The notes under the pieces: model-generated
The model's database searches: none
The model's input: the letters and a program-made list of their open reading frames with translations, nothing else
What the model was told of the DNA's origin: nothing
In this document: in pieces, positions 33,513-43,026 of the stretch
How the letters are laid out: each line of letters starts with the position of its first letter
Numbering within the stretch: position 1 is the stretch's first letter
Program-made: the position numbers and the translations under genes
NCBI GenBank assembly: GCA_947476285.1
Contig: CANJPU010000044.1
Span: 1-46,011, forward strand
Direction of reading: 5' to 3'
Source: Comamonadaceae bacterium
GTDB lineage: Bacteria > Pseudomonadota > Gammaproteobacteria > Burkholderiales > Burkholderiaceae_C
Length of the DNA: 46,011 nt

Positions 33513-36368
33513 GTGACTCAAGCCACTCTCAAATCCAACGACACCCGCGCCCTCGATATATTGACTGGTGGTGCCTTTTCCGCGCCCACTTCGGGAGAGC
33601 GTTCGGCGCGCGTTCGCGAATGGCTGGCGTCCAATCCCAGTCTGGAGCAAATGCAAGAAGTGTTTCGCGAGCTCAGCGCACGCGACAAGGGCGCTGCCAA
33701 ACTTCTGCGCGAAAAGCTCGACGAAATCAAGCGCGTCCGTGGCCAAGAGGTCATTGCCGCCGAATGGGCGGAAAAGGCCCGCGGCTTGTTGGCTGTTGCC
33801 AAGCTCAACATCGCCGACGCCATGGCCTGGCAGCGCGACGCCGCCAAGGCTGGTGCGCCGCTCAGCCGCGAACCCCTGGCTGGGCTCAAGGCACAGCTCG
33901 CCGAGCGCATCAAAGGAATTGAAGACCTGCAGCACCACGTGCAGGTGCAGCGCGAAGCAGCGGTGCTGCTGGCCCAACGCATTGAAGTGTTGTCGACCAA
34001 GTCTTGGCGTGATGCTCAGGCCGCTGCCGACGCCCTGGCCGTTGACGTACCCGCTTGGCAGGCGCAGGCTGCGGCCCTGACGTCGAACCCGAACTGGCAA
34101 AGCGTGGACACGCGTTTTCCCACTCTGCTTGATAGTTCGCGCGCTCAGCTTCAAGTTGTCTGGGATGCGTTTCACGCCGCGTTGGGCCAGGCAGTGGCCG
34201 CCGCGGGCGACACCGCTGCGGCCTTGCCGCCGGTGCCGGTATGGGCAGACGAGCTGCGGGCAGCCAGAGGCGCAGCGGCCGAGGCGCAGCCCAAGACGGC
34301 CAAACCCAAGGTGGACCCAGAATTGAGGGCGCGGGCCACCCAAGCGGTTGCTGAAGTACTGAGCAAGCTCGAACAGGAAATCTCCCAAGGCCATGGCAAG
34401 GCCAGTGCCGGCGCCGCCACTGCGCTGCGTAACGCGCTGAAAGAGCACGGCAGACTGGTTGACGACAAGCTGGAGAACCAGGCTCATGCGGCACTCGCTG
34501 CGGCCGGCGAGATGGAAGGCTGGCAGCGTTGGCGCGCCGATCAGTTGCGCCAGGAGCTCGTCGCTCGGGCCGAAGCTTTGTTCGAAGAGCCTCCCGCACC
34601 TGCCGCGCCAGCAGTTGCTGCTCCTGCACCAGTGGCCGAGTCCACTGAGTCCGCCGAGTCCGCCGAACCGCCCCAGGCGCAAGAGCCGCTGCCGCGCAAA
34701 ACCCGCTACGGCGGCCGCAAGATGCAAGAGCAATTGCGCATGCTGCGCGACCTATGGAAGCAAACCGATCAGGGCGGCGTGCCCAACCACGCACTCTGGA
34801 AGCGCTTTGACGAAGCCTGCAACGAAGCCTACAAGGTCGTTGAGGCCTGGCTGGACAGGATCAAAGCTGAAGCGGCCGAAAACAAGGCGCAGCGCCTCGC
34901 ACTCATCGAAGAAGTCAAAGCCTGGGCGGCCGACAATCGCAGCGCGCGCGATGACGACTGGAAGGGCTTTGCCCGCATCCTCAATCAGTTCGAAGCCCGC
35001 TGGCGTGACGCGGGTCACCTTGGCGAGAAGGCTTTTGCTGAGATGCAGCCGCTGTGGAAGGCCGTCATGCAAGAGGCTGCGGCCCCTCTGGAGGCCAAGC
35101 AAAACGAAAGCCTCGATCGCAGGCATGCCCTGATCGAAGAAGCCAAGGTGCTTGGGCAGGCGCCCCAGTTGCGAGTCGATGCGGTGAAGGCCTTGCAGCA
35201 TCGCTGGCAAGCCGAGGCCCAGACCATTCCCCTGGACCGCAAGCATGAACAGAAACTGTGGGACGCTTTCCGCAAGCCAATCGACGAAGCCTTCAACCGC
35301 AAGGACCAGGAACGAGAGAAGGCTGCGGCCGCTCTGAGCGACCGCGACCGCATGGTGCTGGAGGCATCCAAGAAGCTGGAGTCCGCCAACGCAAGCGGCG
35401 ATGCCCATGCCATCAAGGCGGCGATGTCGGCGCTGGAGGCTGCATTGCGCGGACAGGCGCAGGCGGCAGCCGCCGTGGCCGCAGCAGGCCCGGCTGAAAC
35501 AGCGCCGGTCATGCAAGAGCCTGCCGCGCAAACATCGGACGATTCACAGCCCACGCCGGACGCCGGTGTCCCGGCTGCACAGATAGCTGACGCGGCAGAT
35601 GCGGCCGATGTTGCGACCGATGTTGCAAGCGGCGAGGCAGAGCCCGCTGCTGCGCCCGCCGCGCCCGCCAAACCGCTGCCAAAGCCGGTGGTCGCCATGC
35701 GTGGCGACGACAGGCCCGGCATGAAGAAGACCGAGCCGGCCGTGCCTGGCCGCGGCGGCAAGTTTGGCGACCGCAAGGGCGGCCCCGGCGGTAGATTCGG
35801 CGAGCGGCCGGCCGAACGAGCAGGTGCGCGAGACGGGCGCAGCGACAGCCGATTCGGCGCAGGGCGTTTTGGTGACCGAGCCCAGGAGGAGGACCGTGGC
35901 CCGCGCCTGGGCGATGTGGCCTTTCGCGCGCAGCGCGATGCACTCGAACACGCTCAGTCGGCGCTCAAGAAATTGGCCGCACAAGCGCATGGCGAAGCAT
36001 TGACGCATTTGATTGGCGCCTGGCAACACCGTGCGGCCGATCAGGTGCCTTCACTCCAAGAGCTTGGCAAGGGCGTCAGCCTGGCCATTCGCAACCAGTG
36101 GGTCAAGGCTGTGAGCGCACCGGGTTCGGGCGATGTGGCCGAGGCGATTTTGCGGCTGGAGATGGCGGCGCAGGCGCCCACGCCGGCCGAGCACCTGGAT
36201 GCGCGGCGCGCATTGCAGCTCAAGCTGCTCACGCGCCGCAACGATCCATCACCACAGCAGACCTGGGGCGAGGACGCGGCCAAGGTGCTGGCTGCGTCCT
36301 ACGATGACGGCGCGGCGCGGCGGCTGCAGTCGGTACTCAAGACCCTTTTGCGTCAGCCAGGTTCTTGA
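33513..36368 (+). CDS. very long DUF349 domain protein, 951 aa, with FG/RG-rich segment
   Basis: Large helical protein with tryptophan-containing helical repeats typical of DUF349 (for example RMLRDLWKQTDQGG, AEWAEKARG, QPLWKAVMQEA, KLWDAFRKPIDEAFNRKDQEREK). Function of the family is not established; association with RNA or ribosome metabolism has been suggested by its composition, not proven. Residues ~690-745 are Ala/Pro-rich. Residues ~745-792 are a low-complexity stretch with repeated FGDR/FGER/RFG and Arg-Gly pairs, probably disordered. A conserved helical domain follows (AQRDALEHAQSALKKLAAQ). The likely start is GTG 33513, without a clear SD; the frame is open back to 33462. It has no signal peptide. 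Its 3' end overlaps mtfA by 32 bp on the opposite strand. Confidence 0.8.
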   Translation: MTQATLKSNDTRALDILTGGAFSAPTSGERSARVREWLASNPSLEQMQEVFRELSARDKGAAKLLREKLDEIKRVRGQEVIAAEWAEKARGLLAVAKLNIADAMAWQRDAAKAGAPLSREPLAGLKAQLAERIKGIEDLQHHVQVQREAAVLLAQRIEVLSTKSWRDAQAAADALAVDVPAWQAQAAALTSNPNWQSVDTRFPTLLDSSRAQLQVVWDAFHAALGQAVAAAGDTAAALPPVPVWADELRAARGAAAEAQPKTAKPKVDPELRARATQAVAEVLSKLEQEISQGHGKASAGAATALRNALKEHGRLVDDKLENQAHAALAAAGEMEGWQRWRADQLRQELVARAEALFEEPPAPAAPAVAAPAPVAESTESAESAEPPQAQEPLPRKTRYGGRKMQEQLRMLRDLWKQTDQGGVPNHALWKRFDEACNEAYKVVEAWLDRIKAEAAENKAQRLALIEEVKAWAADNRSARDDDWKGFARILNQFEARWRDAGHLGEKAFAEMQPLWKAVMQEAAAPLEAKQNESLDRRHALIEEAKVLGQAPQLRVDAVKALQHRWQAEAQTIPLDRKHEQKLWDAFRKPIDEAFNRKDQEREKAAAALSDRDRMVLEASKKLESANASGDAHAIKAAMSALEAALRGQAQAAAAVAAAGPAETAPVMQEPAAQTSDDSQPTPDAGVPAAQIADAADAADVATDVASGEAEPAAAPAAPAKPLPKPVVAMRGDDRPGMKKTEPAVPGRGGKFGDRKGGPGGRFGERPAERAGARDGRSDSRFGAGRFGDRAQEEDRGPRLGDVAFRAQRDALEHAQSALKKLAAQAHGEALTHLIGAWQHRAADQVPSLQELGKGVSLAIRNQWVKAVSAPGSGDVAEAILRLEMAAQAPTPAEHLDARRALQLKLLTRRNDPSPQQTWGEDAAKVLAASYDDGAARRLQSVLKTLLRQPGS

Positions 36369-37116
36369 CCCGAAAGAAGCCGTCCAGCAAGGGCACGAGG
36401 GTTGGGAACTCCGCCCGAAAGCGCGGCGCGTTGACAAAATATGCTTCGCAACTGACGGCGAAGAACTCATCGGGCGACTGCGCTGCGTAGGCGTCGAGCC
36501 AGGGTTCCTCGCCGCCAAAGCGCTGCGCAATGATCACCTGTTCGCGAAACGCGTCGTAGGCTGATTGCAGCACTGCAAGCCACTGCGCACGCGCGGCTCT
36601 AGAGGCCAATGGCGGGCACCCATCAGCTTCGCCATCGCGCATGTCGATCTTGTGAATGAATTCGTGGATGACCACGTTGTACCCTTGCTGCGCGGTTTCG
36701 CCCGCGCTTTGCGCATCGCTCCAGTTGATCATGACCGGGCCGCCTTCCATGGCTTCGCCGGCCAGCACCTCGTCGTAGTGGTGCACCACCCCATGCTCGT
36801 CGGTCTGTGTGCGCCGGGCCAGCACCTCGCCGGGATGCACGACGATGCCGACAAAATCGTCGTACCAGTGCAGGCCCAGATGCAGCACGGGCAGCACTGC
36901 CTGCGCGGCGATGGCCACCGCAATGCGGTCGGTAATGACCAAACCATTGGCCCCGGTAAATTCCTTGGTGGCGAGAAACTGGGTGCTCAGTTCGCGCAAC
37001 TGCGCCAGCTCCGTCTGTGGCCGCTGCGCTAGAAACGGATAGGCGGCCATGGTGTCCCGCCACAACGGGTCGGGTATGGGCCGCGCGGCGCGGCGCAAGC
37101 CAAGCCAGCGCAACAT
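36337..37116 (-). CDS. mtfA: zinc-dependent peptidase MtfA
   Basis: 259 aa cytosolic metallopeptidase; in E. coli MtfA interacts with the glucose-PTS regulator Mlc. The gluzincin motif HEFIHKID places the zinc ligands at His151 and His155 and the catalytic Glu at 152, with a conserved YAAQSPDEFFAVSCEAYF downstream that supplies the third ligand. Length matches the family (about 265). It is coupled to lpxH by a TGATG overlap. Mlc/PTS genes are not in the window, so its role here is unknown. Confidence 0.93.
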   Translation of the reverse strand: MLRWLGLRRAARPIPDPLWRDTMAAYPFLAQRPQTELAQLRELSTQFLATKEFTGANGLVITDRIAVAIAAQAVLPVLHLGLHWYDDFVGIVVHPGEVLARRTQTDEHGVVHHYDEVLAGEAMEGGPVMINWSDAQSAGETAQQGYNVVIHEFIHKIDMRDGEADGCPPLASRAARAQWLAVLQSAYDAFREQVIIAQRFGGEEPWLDAYAAQSPDEFFAVSCEAYFVNAPRFRAEFPTLVPLLDGFFRVKNLADAKGS

Positions 37117-37889
37117 CAGGGCAGGGCGATGCGCCGCGCGCCATCGCGAGAAAGGCGCAGCACTTCATGACGCGGCGGCTGTGCAGTCGCATCCCAATCG
37201 CTGAGCACCATACGCTGGCGGCCAAGGGCCAGCACGTGATCCGCTGGCCTGTGCGTGTGCCCGTGAATCAGCACCTGCGCGTCGGCCTGCTCCAGCCAGG
37301 CCTGCGCGGCCGGGCCGTCCACCTCGGCATAGTGCGCCACCTCGCGTTTGAATTCCTCGCTCTCTTGCCGCAGTTGCCGGCCAATCGCTTGCCGCTGAGC
37401 CAGGGGCTGCGCCAGAAAATCGCGTTGCCACTTTGCCGTGCGGACCTTGGCGCGAAATTCCATGTACTTGGTATCGGCCAGGCAAAGAGCGTCGCCATGC
37501 GTGAGCAGCCAACGTTTGCCAGCAAAGGCCAGGACCGTGGGGTCAGGCAGCAGCGTGGCACGACAAGCGCCAATGAAGTCCTCGCCCACCAGAAAATCGC
37601 GGTTGCCATGCATGAAGAAAATGCTGGCATGCGAGGCTGCGGCCAGCAGCACGGCAGCGCAATCCGCGGCAAAGCCCGGCTGCTGCGCCTCGTCGTCGCC
37701 GACCCAGACATCGAACAAATCACCCAGAATAAAAATTGCGTCGGCACTGGGGTGCGCCATGTAACGGCGCCAGGCCTCGAAGGTTTGCGGCTCATCGACC
37801 TGCAGGTGCAGGTCGGAGATGAATTCGATGCTGCGCCAGGCCCCAGGCGCCTGCAGCTCCTCAATGCGGGGCAGGGCTGCGGGGCTCAC
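37116..37889 (-). CDS. lpxH: UDP-2,3-diacylglucosamine diphosphatase
   Basis: Fourth step of lipid A synthesis, hydrolysing UDP-2,3-diacylglucosamine to lipid X and UMP at the inner face of the cytoplasmic membrane. 257 aa calcineurin-like phosphoesterase with all metal motifs: SDLHL (25-29), GDLFDVWVGDD, HGNRDF and GHTHRPA. The probable start is GTG 37889, as no in-frame ATG is better placed; the extended N-terminus before SDLHL is about 20 residues. It is the first gene of the lpxH-mtfA pair and lies 42 nt downstream of ppiB. Confidence 0.95.
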   Translation of the reverse strand: MSPAALPRIEELQAPGAWRSIEFISDLHLQVDEPQTFEAWRRYMAHPSADAIFILGDLFDVWVGDDEAQQPGFAADCAAVLLAAASHASIFFMHGNRDFLVGEDFIGACRATLLPDPTVLAFAGKRWLLTHGDALCLADTKYMEFRAKVRTAKWQRDFLAQPLAQRQAIGRQLRQESEEFKREVAHYAEVDGPAAQAWLEQADAQVLIHGHTHRPADHVLALGRQRMVLSDWDATAQPPRHEVLRLSRDGARRIALP

Positions 37890-37931
37890 ACCGACTGACT
37901 CATGGATGCGCCTGCTGCCGTGGTGAGCGTG

Positions 37932-38438
37932 TCAAACAGCCACGGCTTTTTCGATGACCACGTCCTCGTTGGGCACGTCGTCATGAGGGCCCTTGCGGCC
38001 GGTCTTCACCGCCTTGATTCGGTCAACCACCTCAGTGCCTGCAACCACCTTGCCGAACACTGCGTAGCCCCAGCCTTGCGCGCTGGGTGCGGTGTGGTTG
38101 AGGAATTCGTTGTCGGCTATGTTGATGAAAAATTGCGCGGTGGCTGAGTGCGGCGCTTGGGTGCGTGCCATGGCCACGGTGTAATTCTTGTTCTTCAGGC
38201 CGTTGTTGGCTTCGTTATCCACCGGCGCGTCGGTTGGCTTTTGCGACATGCCCGGCTCAAAGCCGCCGCCTTGCACCATGAAGCCCGGTATCACGCGATG
38301 AAAAACGGTGTTGTTGTAGTGGCCCTTGTTGACATATGCAAGGAAGTTGGCAACCGACTTGGGTGCCTTGTCCTGGTCAAGCTCAAGGGTGATGACGCCG
38401 TGGCCGGCGATGTGGAGTTCGACTTTTGGGTTGCTCAT
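37932..38438 (-). CDS. ppiB: cytoplasmic peptidyl-prolyl cis-trans isomerase (cyclophilin)
   Basis: 168 aa cyclophilin without a signal peptide. [32 protein letters not shown] and [18 protein letters not shown] are the canonical active-site and core segments. SD AAGGA precedes the ATG. It sits downstream of a secreted paralogue, so the cell makes matched cytoplasmic and periplasmic cyclophilins from neighbouring genes; lpxH follows, as in many proteobacteria. Confidence 0.95.
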   Translation of the reverse strand: MSNPKVELHIAGHGVITLELDQDKAPKSVANFLAYVNKGHYNNTVFHRVIPGFMVQGGGFEPGMSQKPTDAPVDNEANNGLKNKNYTVAMARTQAPHSATAQFFINIADNEFLNHTAPSAQGWGYAVFGKVVAGTEVVDRIKAVKTGRKGPHDDVPNEDVVIEKAVAV

Positions 38439-38479
38439 GATGGGGTCCTTGGGTTTGCTTGGGTTCAGTGAATTTGAAT

Positions 38480-39169
38480 TTACTTCAGCAGCGTGGCCGA
38501 CTTGATGATCACAGCCGTCTTGGGCACATCGCTGGGGAAGGGGCCGCCCGCACCTGTGGGCATGGCCTTGATTTTGTTGACGACGTCCATGCCGGAAACG
38601 ACTTTGCCAAAGACCGTGTAGCCGAAAAGCTGCGGCGCATTCAGGAGTTGGGAGCGTGCGATGTTCTCGTACACCCGGCCCTGGTACTCAAAGCGTGGCA
38701 CTGGGTCGCCCGGGGGAATGAGGGTAGGGTCGAGGAAGGCATTGTCCTTGATGTTGATGAAGAATTGCGCGCTTGCGGAATTCGGGTCGTTGGTGCGCGC
38801 CATGGCCAGTGTGCCCACGACGTTGCGCGGCCCGCCCTTGGCGAGCGCCTCACGCCCTTCATGCGCCACCGGCGCCCGAGTGGGCTTCTCAGAATACTTG
38901 GCGTCAAAGCCGCCCCCTTGCACCATGAAGTTGTCAATCACACGGTGAAAAACCGTGCCGTCGTAGTGCTTGTCCTTCACATACAGAAGAAAATTTTCAA
39001 CTGTCTTGGGTGCCTTGTCGGGGTAGACCTCCACCACGATATCGCCTGCAGTGGTTGCGAGCTTTACCCGCGGCGCGCCATCGGCTGCGGCCGCGCCTGT
39101 TTGCAGCGCCAAAGCCATCGCAAGTGCCAGCGCGAGAAGGGCGCTTGTGCGTATCAAGAATGTCTTCAA
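38480..39169 (-). CDS. ppiA: periplasmic peptidyl-prolyl cis-trans isomerase (cyclophilin), TTG start
   Basis: 229 aa. I place the start at TTG 39169 because AGGAG lies 8 nt upstream and the resulting protein begins with a proper signal peptide ([20 protein letters not shown]..., cleavage near AAA-ADG). A GTG at 39178 is too close to that SD. The cyclophilin core carries [15 protein letters not shown] and [18 protein letters not shown]. Compared with PpiB it has two insertions ([15 protein letters not shown] and a loop [20 protein letters not shown]). It isomerises prolyl bonds in exported proteins. Confidence 0.9.
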   Translation of the reverse strand: MKTFLIRTSALLALALAMALALQTGAAAADGAPRVKLATTAGDIVVEVYPDKAPKTVENFLLYVKDKHYDGTVFHRVIDNFMVQGGGFDAKYSEKPTRAPVAHEGREALAKGGPRNVVGTLAMARTNDPNSASAQFFINIKDNAFLDPTLIPPGDPVPRFEYQGRVYENIARSQLLNAPQLFGYTVFGKVVSGMDVVNKIKAMPTGAGGPFPSDVPKTAVIIKSATLLK

Positions 39170-39251
39170 TCCGGTCACTCCTGCAATGTGTTTAGAAAAA
39201 TTCGTGAGTCCAATGGTAGCCGTGGCTCGCCCGAGGATGGGGGAGGACCGA

Positions 39252-39794
39252 TCAACCGCCCCCGCGCGCGGAGGGCCATAGCTGGCGAATGAGCGTGAGC
39301 TTGGCCGGCAGGCTCTTGCTGGTTGGGTCGAACTGCTGGGCGCGGCCGTAGGAGGCGGTGGCCATGCGGGCATAAACGTCGCCGAGGTTTTCGTGGGCGA
39401 TGGCGTAGCCGGGGTTGGCGCGCACGGCCGCTTCCAGTGCGGTGCGCGCCTTATCGAGTTGGCCGCCTGCGGCGTGCAACACCGCCAGGTTGTTGTAGGG
39501 TTCGGCCAGCTCGGGGTAATCTTCGGTCAGCCGGGTGAAGGTTTCGATGGCGTCGTTGGCGCGGCCGTCTTCGCTTTGCACCACGCCCTTGAGAAAACGC
39601 ATTTGCGGATCTTTGGGTTTGGCGGCCAAGTACTGATCGGCCTGGGCCAGAGCCTGCGCCAGCTTGCCCGAGCGCAGCAACTGCGTGACTTGGGCGTAGT
39701 CGTCGGCCCACGCCGCAGGCGCCATGCACAGCGCCACTGCAAGCGCCAGCAGGCGCGACGCGCGGCGGAGAAGGGCTGTGCCGGGATGGGTCAT
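39252..39794 (-). CDS. exported tetratricopeptide repeat protein, 180 aa
   Basis: Signal peptide of about 30 residues (LLALAVALCMAPAAWA, then DDYAQ), followed by three or four TPR units (LLRSGKLAQALAQADQYLAAKP, PQMRFLKGVVQSEDGRANDAIETF, AEPYNNLAVLHAAGGQLDKARTALEAAVRANPGYAIAHENLGDVY). Probably a periplasmic or lipid-free scaffold protein; no partner can be named. It is divergent from cysS. An AAGCCC/GGGCTT inverted repeat and a TATACT hexamer lie in the shared 137-nt promoter gap. Confidence 0.82.
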   Translation of the reverse strand: MTHPGTALLRRASRLLALAVALCMAPAAWADDYAQVTQLLRSGKLAQALAQADQYLAAKPKDPQMRFLKGVVQSEDGRANDAIETFTRLTEDYPELAEPYNNLAVLHAAGGQLDKARTALEAAVRANPGYAIAHENLGDVYARMATASYGRAQQFDPTSKSLPAKLTLIRQLWPSARGGG

Positions 39795-39931
39795 AAAGCC
39801 TTGAAGAGTTCTTTGTCAGACAAGCCCGCACACAGGGCTTTATACTGCGTTAGATTGTAGCCGTCGGCCCAGCAAGCGCAGCCAAGGCACGACCGAAGAC
39901 ACAACGCTGGAATAGCGATTACCGACAACCC
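39795..39931 (+). promoter_or_regulatory. divergent TPR / cysS promoter region
   Basis: An inverted repeat AAGCCC-GCACACA-GGGCTT (39822-39840) directly precedes TATACT (39841-39846), a good -10 reading toward cysS. A partial -35 (CAGACA, 18-nt spacing) overlaps the left arm. The repeat could be an operator on the cysS promoter. Confidence 0.4.
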
Positions 39932-41308
39932 ATGAGCCTGCGCATCTACAACACGCTTTCGCGTGCACTGGAAGACTTTTCCCCGATCGAGCCGGGCCAT
40001 GTCCGCATTTACGTCTGCGGCATCACCGTCTACGACCTGTGCCATGTGGGCCACGCCCGCGCCAACATTGCCTTCGACCTGGTGCAGCGCTGGCTCAAGG
40101 CCAGCGGGCTGCGCGTCACCTTCGTGCGCAACATCACCGACATCGAGGACAAGATCATCCGCCGCGCGGTCGAAAACCGCGAGACCGTGCGCGCCCTCAC
40201 CGACCGCATGATCGGCGAGATGTACCACGACTTCGACGCCCTGGGCATCGAGCGGCCCACCCACGACCCCCGCGCCACCGACTACGTGCCGCAGATGCTG
40301 GACATCGTCCAACAGCTAGAGCAAAAAGGCCTGGCCTACCGCGCCGAAGGAGGTGATGTGAATTTCGCGGTGCGGCGCTTTCCTGGCTACGGCAAGCTCT
40401 CGGGCAAGACGCTCGACGAACTTCACGCTGGCGAACGGGTGGCTGTCCTGGAAGGCAAGGAAGACCCGTTGGACTTCGTGCTCTGGAAATCTGCCAAGCC
40501 CACCGAGCCACCCGATGCGCAGTGGGACAGCGAATACGGCCGCGGCCGGCCGGGCTGGCACATCGAATGCTCGGCCATGGCCTGCGCCTTGCTGGGCAAA
40601 ACCTTCGACATCCACGGTGGTGGCGCCGACCTGCAGTTCCCGCACCATGAGAACGAAATCGCGCAGAGCGAGGGCGCCAACGGCCAGCCGCTGGCGCGCT
40701 TCTGGATGCACAACGGGTTTGTCAACATTGACGACGAAAAGATGTCGAAGTCGCTTGGCAACTTCTTCACGATCCGCGATGTGCTCAAGCTGTTCGACAC
40801 CGAGACCTTGCGTTTTTTCATGGTGCGCGCCCACTACCGCAGCGCACTGAACTACAGCGACGTCCACCTGGATGATGCACGCGGTGCCTTGCGGCGCCTG
40901 TACACCGCGCTGGAACTGGTGCGCGCCGATGCCGTCACCATCGATTGGGCCGATCCCTACGCAGCGCGCTTCAAAGCCGCCATGGACAACGACTTCGCCA
41001 CGCCCGAGGCCGTGGCCGTGCTGTTCGAGCTGGCCGGTGAAGTCAACCGCGGCAAATCATCACAACTGGCAGGCTTGCTCAAGGCCCTGGGCGCATGCCT
41101 GGGCATCCTGCAGGGCGAGCCCACCGCCTTCCTGCGCGCCGGCACGCACCTGGATGAATCGCACATCGCAGCCATGATCGAGCTGCGCGCCCAGGCCAAG
41201 AAAGTGCGCGATTTTGCGCAGGCCGACCGAATTCGCAATGAGTTGCTGGCGCAAGGCGTTGTGCTCAAAGACTCGCCCACTGGCACCACATGGGAGTCCG
41301 CCTCTTGA
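39932..41308 (+). CDS. cysS: cysteine--tRNA ligase
   Basis: 458 aa class I synthetase, standard length. The zinc-binding Cys29 (YVCGITVYD), HIGH-type HVGH at 38-41, WHIECSAMA, the zinc-ligand region [13 protein letters not shown] and KMSKSLGNF are all present. The C-terminal anticodon-binding helical domain ends [21 protein letters not shown]. The following glycosylase gene starts within its last 19 nt, so the two are coupled. Confidence 0.97.
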   Translation: MSLRIYNTLSRALEDFSPIEPGHVRIYVCGITVYDLCHVGHARANIAFDLVQRWLKASGLRVTFVRNITDIEDKIIRRAVENRETVRALTDRMIGEMYHDFDALGIERPTHDPRATDYVPQMLDIVQQLEQKGLAYRAEGGDVNFAVRRFPGYGKLSGKTLDELHAGERVAVLEGKEDPLDFVLWKSAKPTEPPDAQWDSEYGRGRPGWHIECSAMACALLGKTFDIHGGGADLQFPHHENEIAQSEGANGQPLARFWMHNGFVNIDDEKMSKSLGNFFTIRDVLKLFDTETLRFFMVRAHYRSALNYSDVHLDDARGALRRLYTALELVRADAVTIDWADPYAARFKAAMDNDFATPEAVAVLFELAGEVNRGKSSQLAGLLKALGACLGILQGEPTAFLRAGTHLDESHIAAMIELRAQAKKVRDFAQADRIRNELLAQGVVLKDSPTGTTWESAS

Positions 41309-41985
41309 GCCCAACGCCCGCGCAGCCAAGCCTGGCCACTCCCGCCTACTGGGACGAAGCCTGCCGCCATCTGGCAAAGAAAGATCGGGTCATGAAGCGG
41401 CTGATCCCGCAGTTCGGTGATGCCTGCCTGCAATCACGCGGCGATGCCTTCACCACGCTGGCGCGCAGCATTGTCGGCCAGCAGATATCAGTCAAGGCCG
41501 CGCAGACCGTCTGGGGCCGCTTCGCCGAAGTCGCGCACCGTGGCAAGACGGCCAAGGCACAGACGGCGCACGCCATTGCACCGGCTGGGGTGCTGCGCCT
41601 GAAGGTCGATGACATGCGGGGCGCGGGCTTGTCCGCCCGCAAGATCGAATACCTGGTCGATCTTGCCCTGCATTTCGATTCCGGCGCAATCCGGGCCGAC
41701 GCCTGGGACGAGATGGGCGATGAGCAGATCATCGCCGAACTGGTCGGCATACGCGGCATTGGCCGCTGGACCGCCGAGATGTTTCTCATCTTCCACCTCA
41801 TGCGGCCCAACGTTCTGCCGCTGGACGATGTAGGTCTTTTGAACGGCATCAGCCGCAACTATTTTTCGGGCGATCCGGTCAGCCGCAGCGACGCCCGCGA
41901 AGTGGCCGCAGCCTGGAATCCGTATTGCAGTGTCGCAACTTGGTATATTTGGCGCTCGTTGGACCCACTGCCGGTCGAGTATTGA
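41290..41985 (+). CDS. alkA: DNA-3-methyladenine glycosylase II-like (HhH-GPD) protein
   Basis: 231 aa base-excision repair glycosylase of the HhH-GPD superfamily, removing alkylated purines such as 3-methyladenine. It lacks the N-terminal domain of E. coli AlkA and resembles the short MAG/AlkA forms. [16 protein letters not shown], the helix-hairpin-helix [12 protein letters not shown] and the catalytic Asp in LPLDDVG near residue 178 are intact. It overlaps cysS by 19 bp; TTG 41305 is an alternative start. It precedes accA, an order seen in Burkholderiales. Confidence 0.9.
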   Translation: MGVRLLSPTPAQPSLATPAYWDEACRHLAKKDRVMKRLIPQFGDACLQSRGDAFTTLARSIVGQQISVKAAQTVWGRFAEVAHRGKTAKAQTAHAIAPAGVLRLKVDDMRGAGLSARKIEYLVDLALHFDSGAIRADAWDEMGDEQIIAELVGIRGIGRWTAEMFLIFHLMRPNVLPLDDVGLLNGISRNYFSGDPVSRSDAREVAAAWNPYCSVATWYIWRSLDPLPVEY

Positions 41986-42048
41986 CCTCGCCCACGGCCC
42001 CACCCGGTCGCGCGCTGGTCGCCACGAGAAGGAAACAAGGAGCAAACC

Positions 42049-43026
42049 TTGGCAAAGAAGAACTTTCTGGATTTTGAGCAACCCATCGCCGAGCTTGAAT
42101 CCAAGATAGAAGAACTGCGCTACGTACAGACAGAATCCGCAGTCGATATCTCCGAAGAGATCGACCAACTCAGTAAAAAGAGCCAGCAGCTCACCAAGGA
42201 CATCTACAGCGACCTCACGCCCTGGCAGATCACCAAGATCGCGCGCCACCCTGAGCGACCCTATACGCTGGACTACGTCAACGAAATATTCACCGACTTC
42301 ATCGAGATGCACGGTGACCGGCATTTCTCGGACGACCTGGCCATTGTGGGCGGCCTTGCGCGCTTCAACGGCAACCCCTGCATGGTGCTGGGCCAGCAAA
42401 AGGGCCGTGACACCCGGGAGCGCGGGCTACGCAATTTCGGCATGTGTCGGCCTGAGGGCTACCGCAAAGCACTGCGCCTGATGAAGACCGCAGAGAAATT
42501 CAAGCTGCCGGTTTTCACATTCGTTGACACACCCGGTGCCTACCCCGGCATCGACGCCGAAGAACGCGGCCAGTCAGAGGCCATCGGCCGCAACATCTTC
42601 GAGATGGCGCAGCTTGAGGTGCCCATCATCACCACCGTCATCGGAGAGGGCGGCTCAGGCGGCGCGTTGGCCATCTCGGTGGCCGACCAAGTGCTGATGC
42701 TGCAGTACTCCGTTTATTCCGTCATCAGCCCCGAAGGTTGCGCCTCCATTCTCTGGAAGACCTCTGACAAAGCGCAAGACGCGGCCGACGCCATGGGCAT
42801 CACCGCGCACCGGCTCAAGGCTTTGGGCTTGATCGACAAAATCGTCAGCGAACCCGTGGGCGGCGCGCACCGTGACTACAAGCAGATGGCTGCATTTCTC
42901 AAGCGTGCCCTGAACGACGCCTGGCGCCAGCTCAGCGACTTGAAAGTGCGCGACCTGCTCGATAGGCGCTATGAGCGGCTGCAAAGCTATGGCCGCTACA
43001 CCGACACCAAAGCCGACGCCCGCTGA
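42049..43026 (+). CDS. accA: acetyl-CoA carboxylase carboxyltransferase subunit alpha (TTG start)
   Basis: 325 aa subunit that with AccD transfers the carboxyl from biotin to acetyl-CoA in the first step of fatty acid synthesis. Start is TTG 42049 with AAGGAG upstream at 6-7 nt; protein begins [23 protein letters not shown]. The crotonase-type core has [31 protein letters not shown] and [12 protein letters not shown]. The length fits E. coli AccA (319). tilS begins inside its 3' end. Confidence 0.96.
   Translation: MAKKNFLDFEQPIAELESKIEELRYVQTESAVDISEEIDQLSKKSQQLTKDIYSDLTPWQITKIARHPERPYTLDYVNEIFTDFIEMHGDRHFSDDLAIVGGLARFNGNPCMVLGQQKGRDTRERGLRNFGMCRPEGYRKALRLMKTAEKFKLPVFTFVDTPGAYPGIDAEERGQSEAIGRNIFEMAQLEVPIITTVIGEGGSGGALAISVADQVLMLQYSVYSVISPEGCASILWKTSDKAQDAADAMGITAHRLKALGLIDKIVSEPVGGAHRDYKQMAAFLKRALNDAWRQLSDLKVRDLLDRRYERLQSYGRYTDTKADAR

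Noticed and set aside
33504..34733. 409-codon minus-strand frame opposite the DUF349 gene
   Set aside because: The plus-strand frame is longer, helical and recognisable; the antisense frame has no family features.
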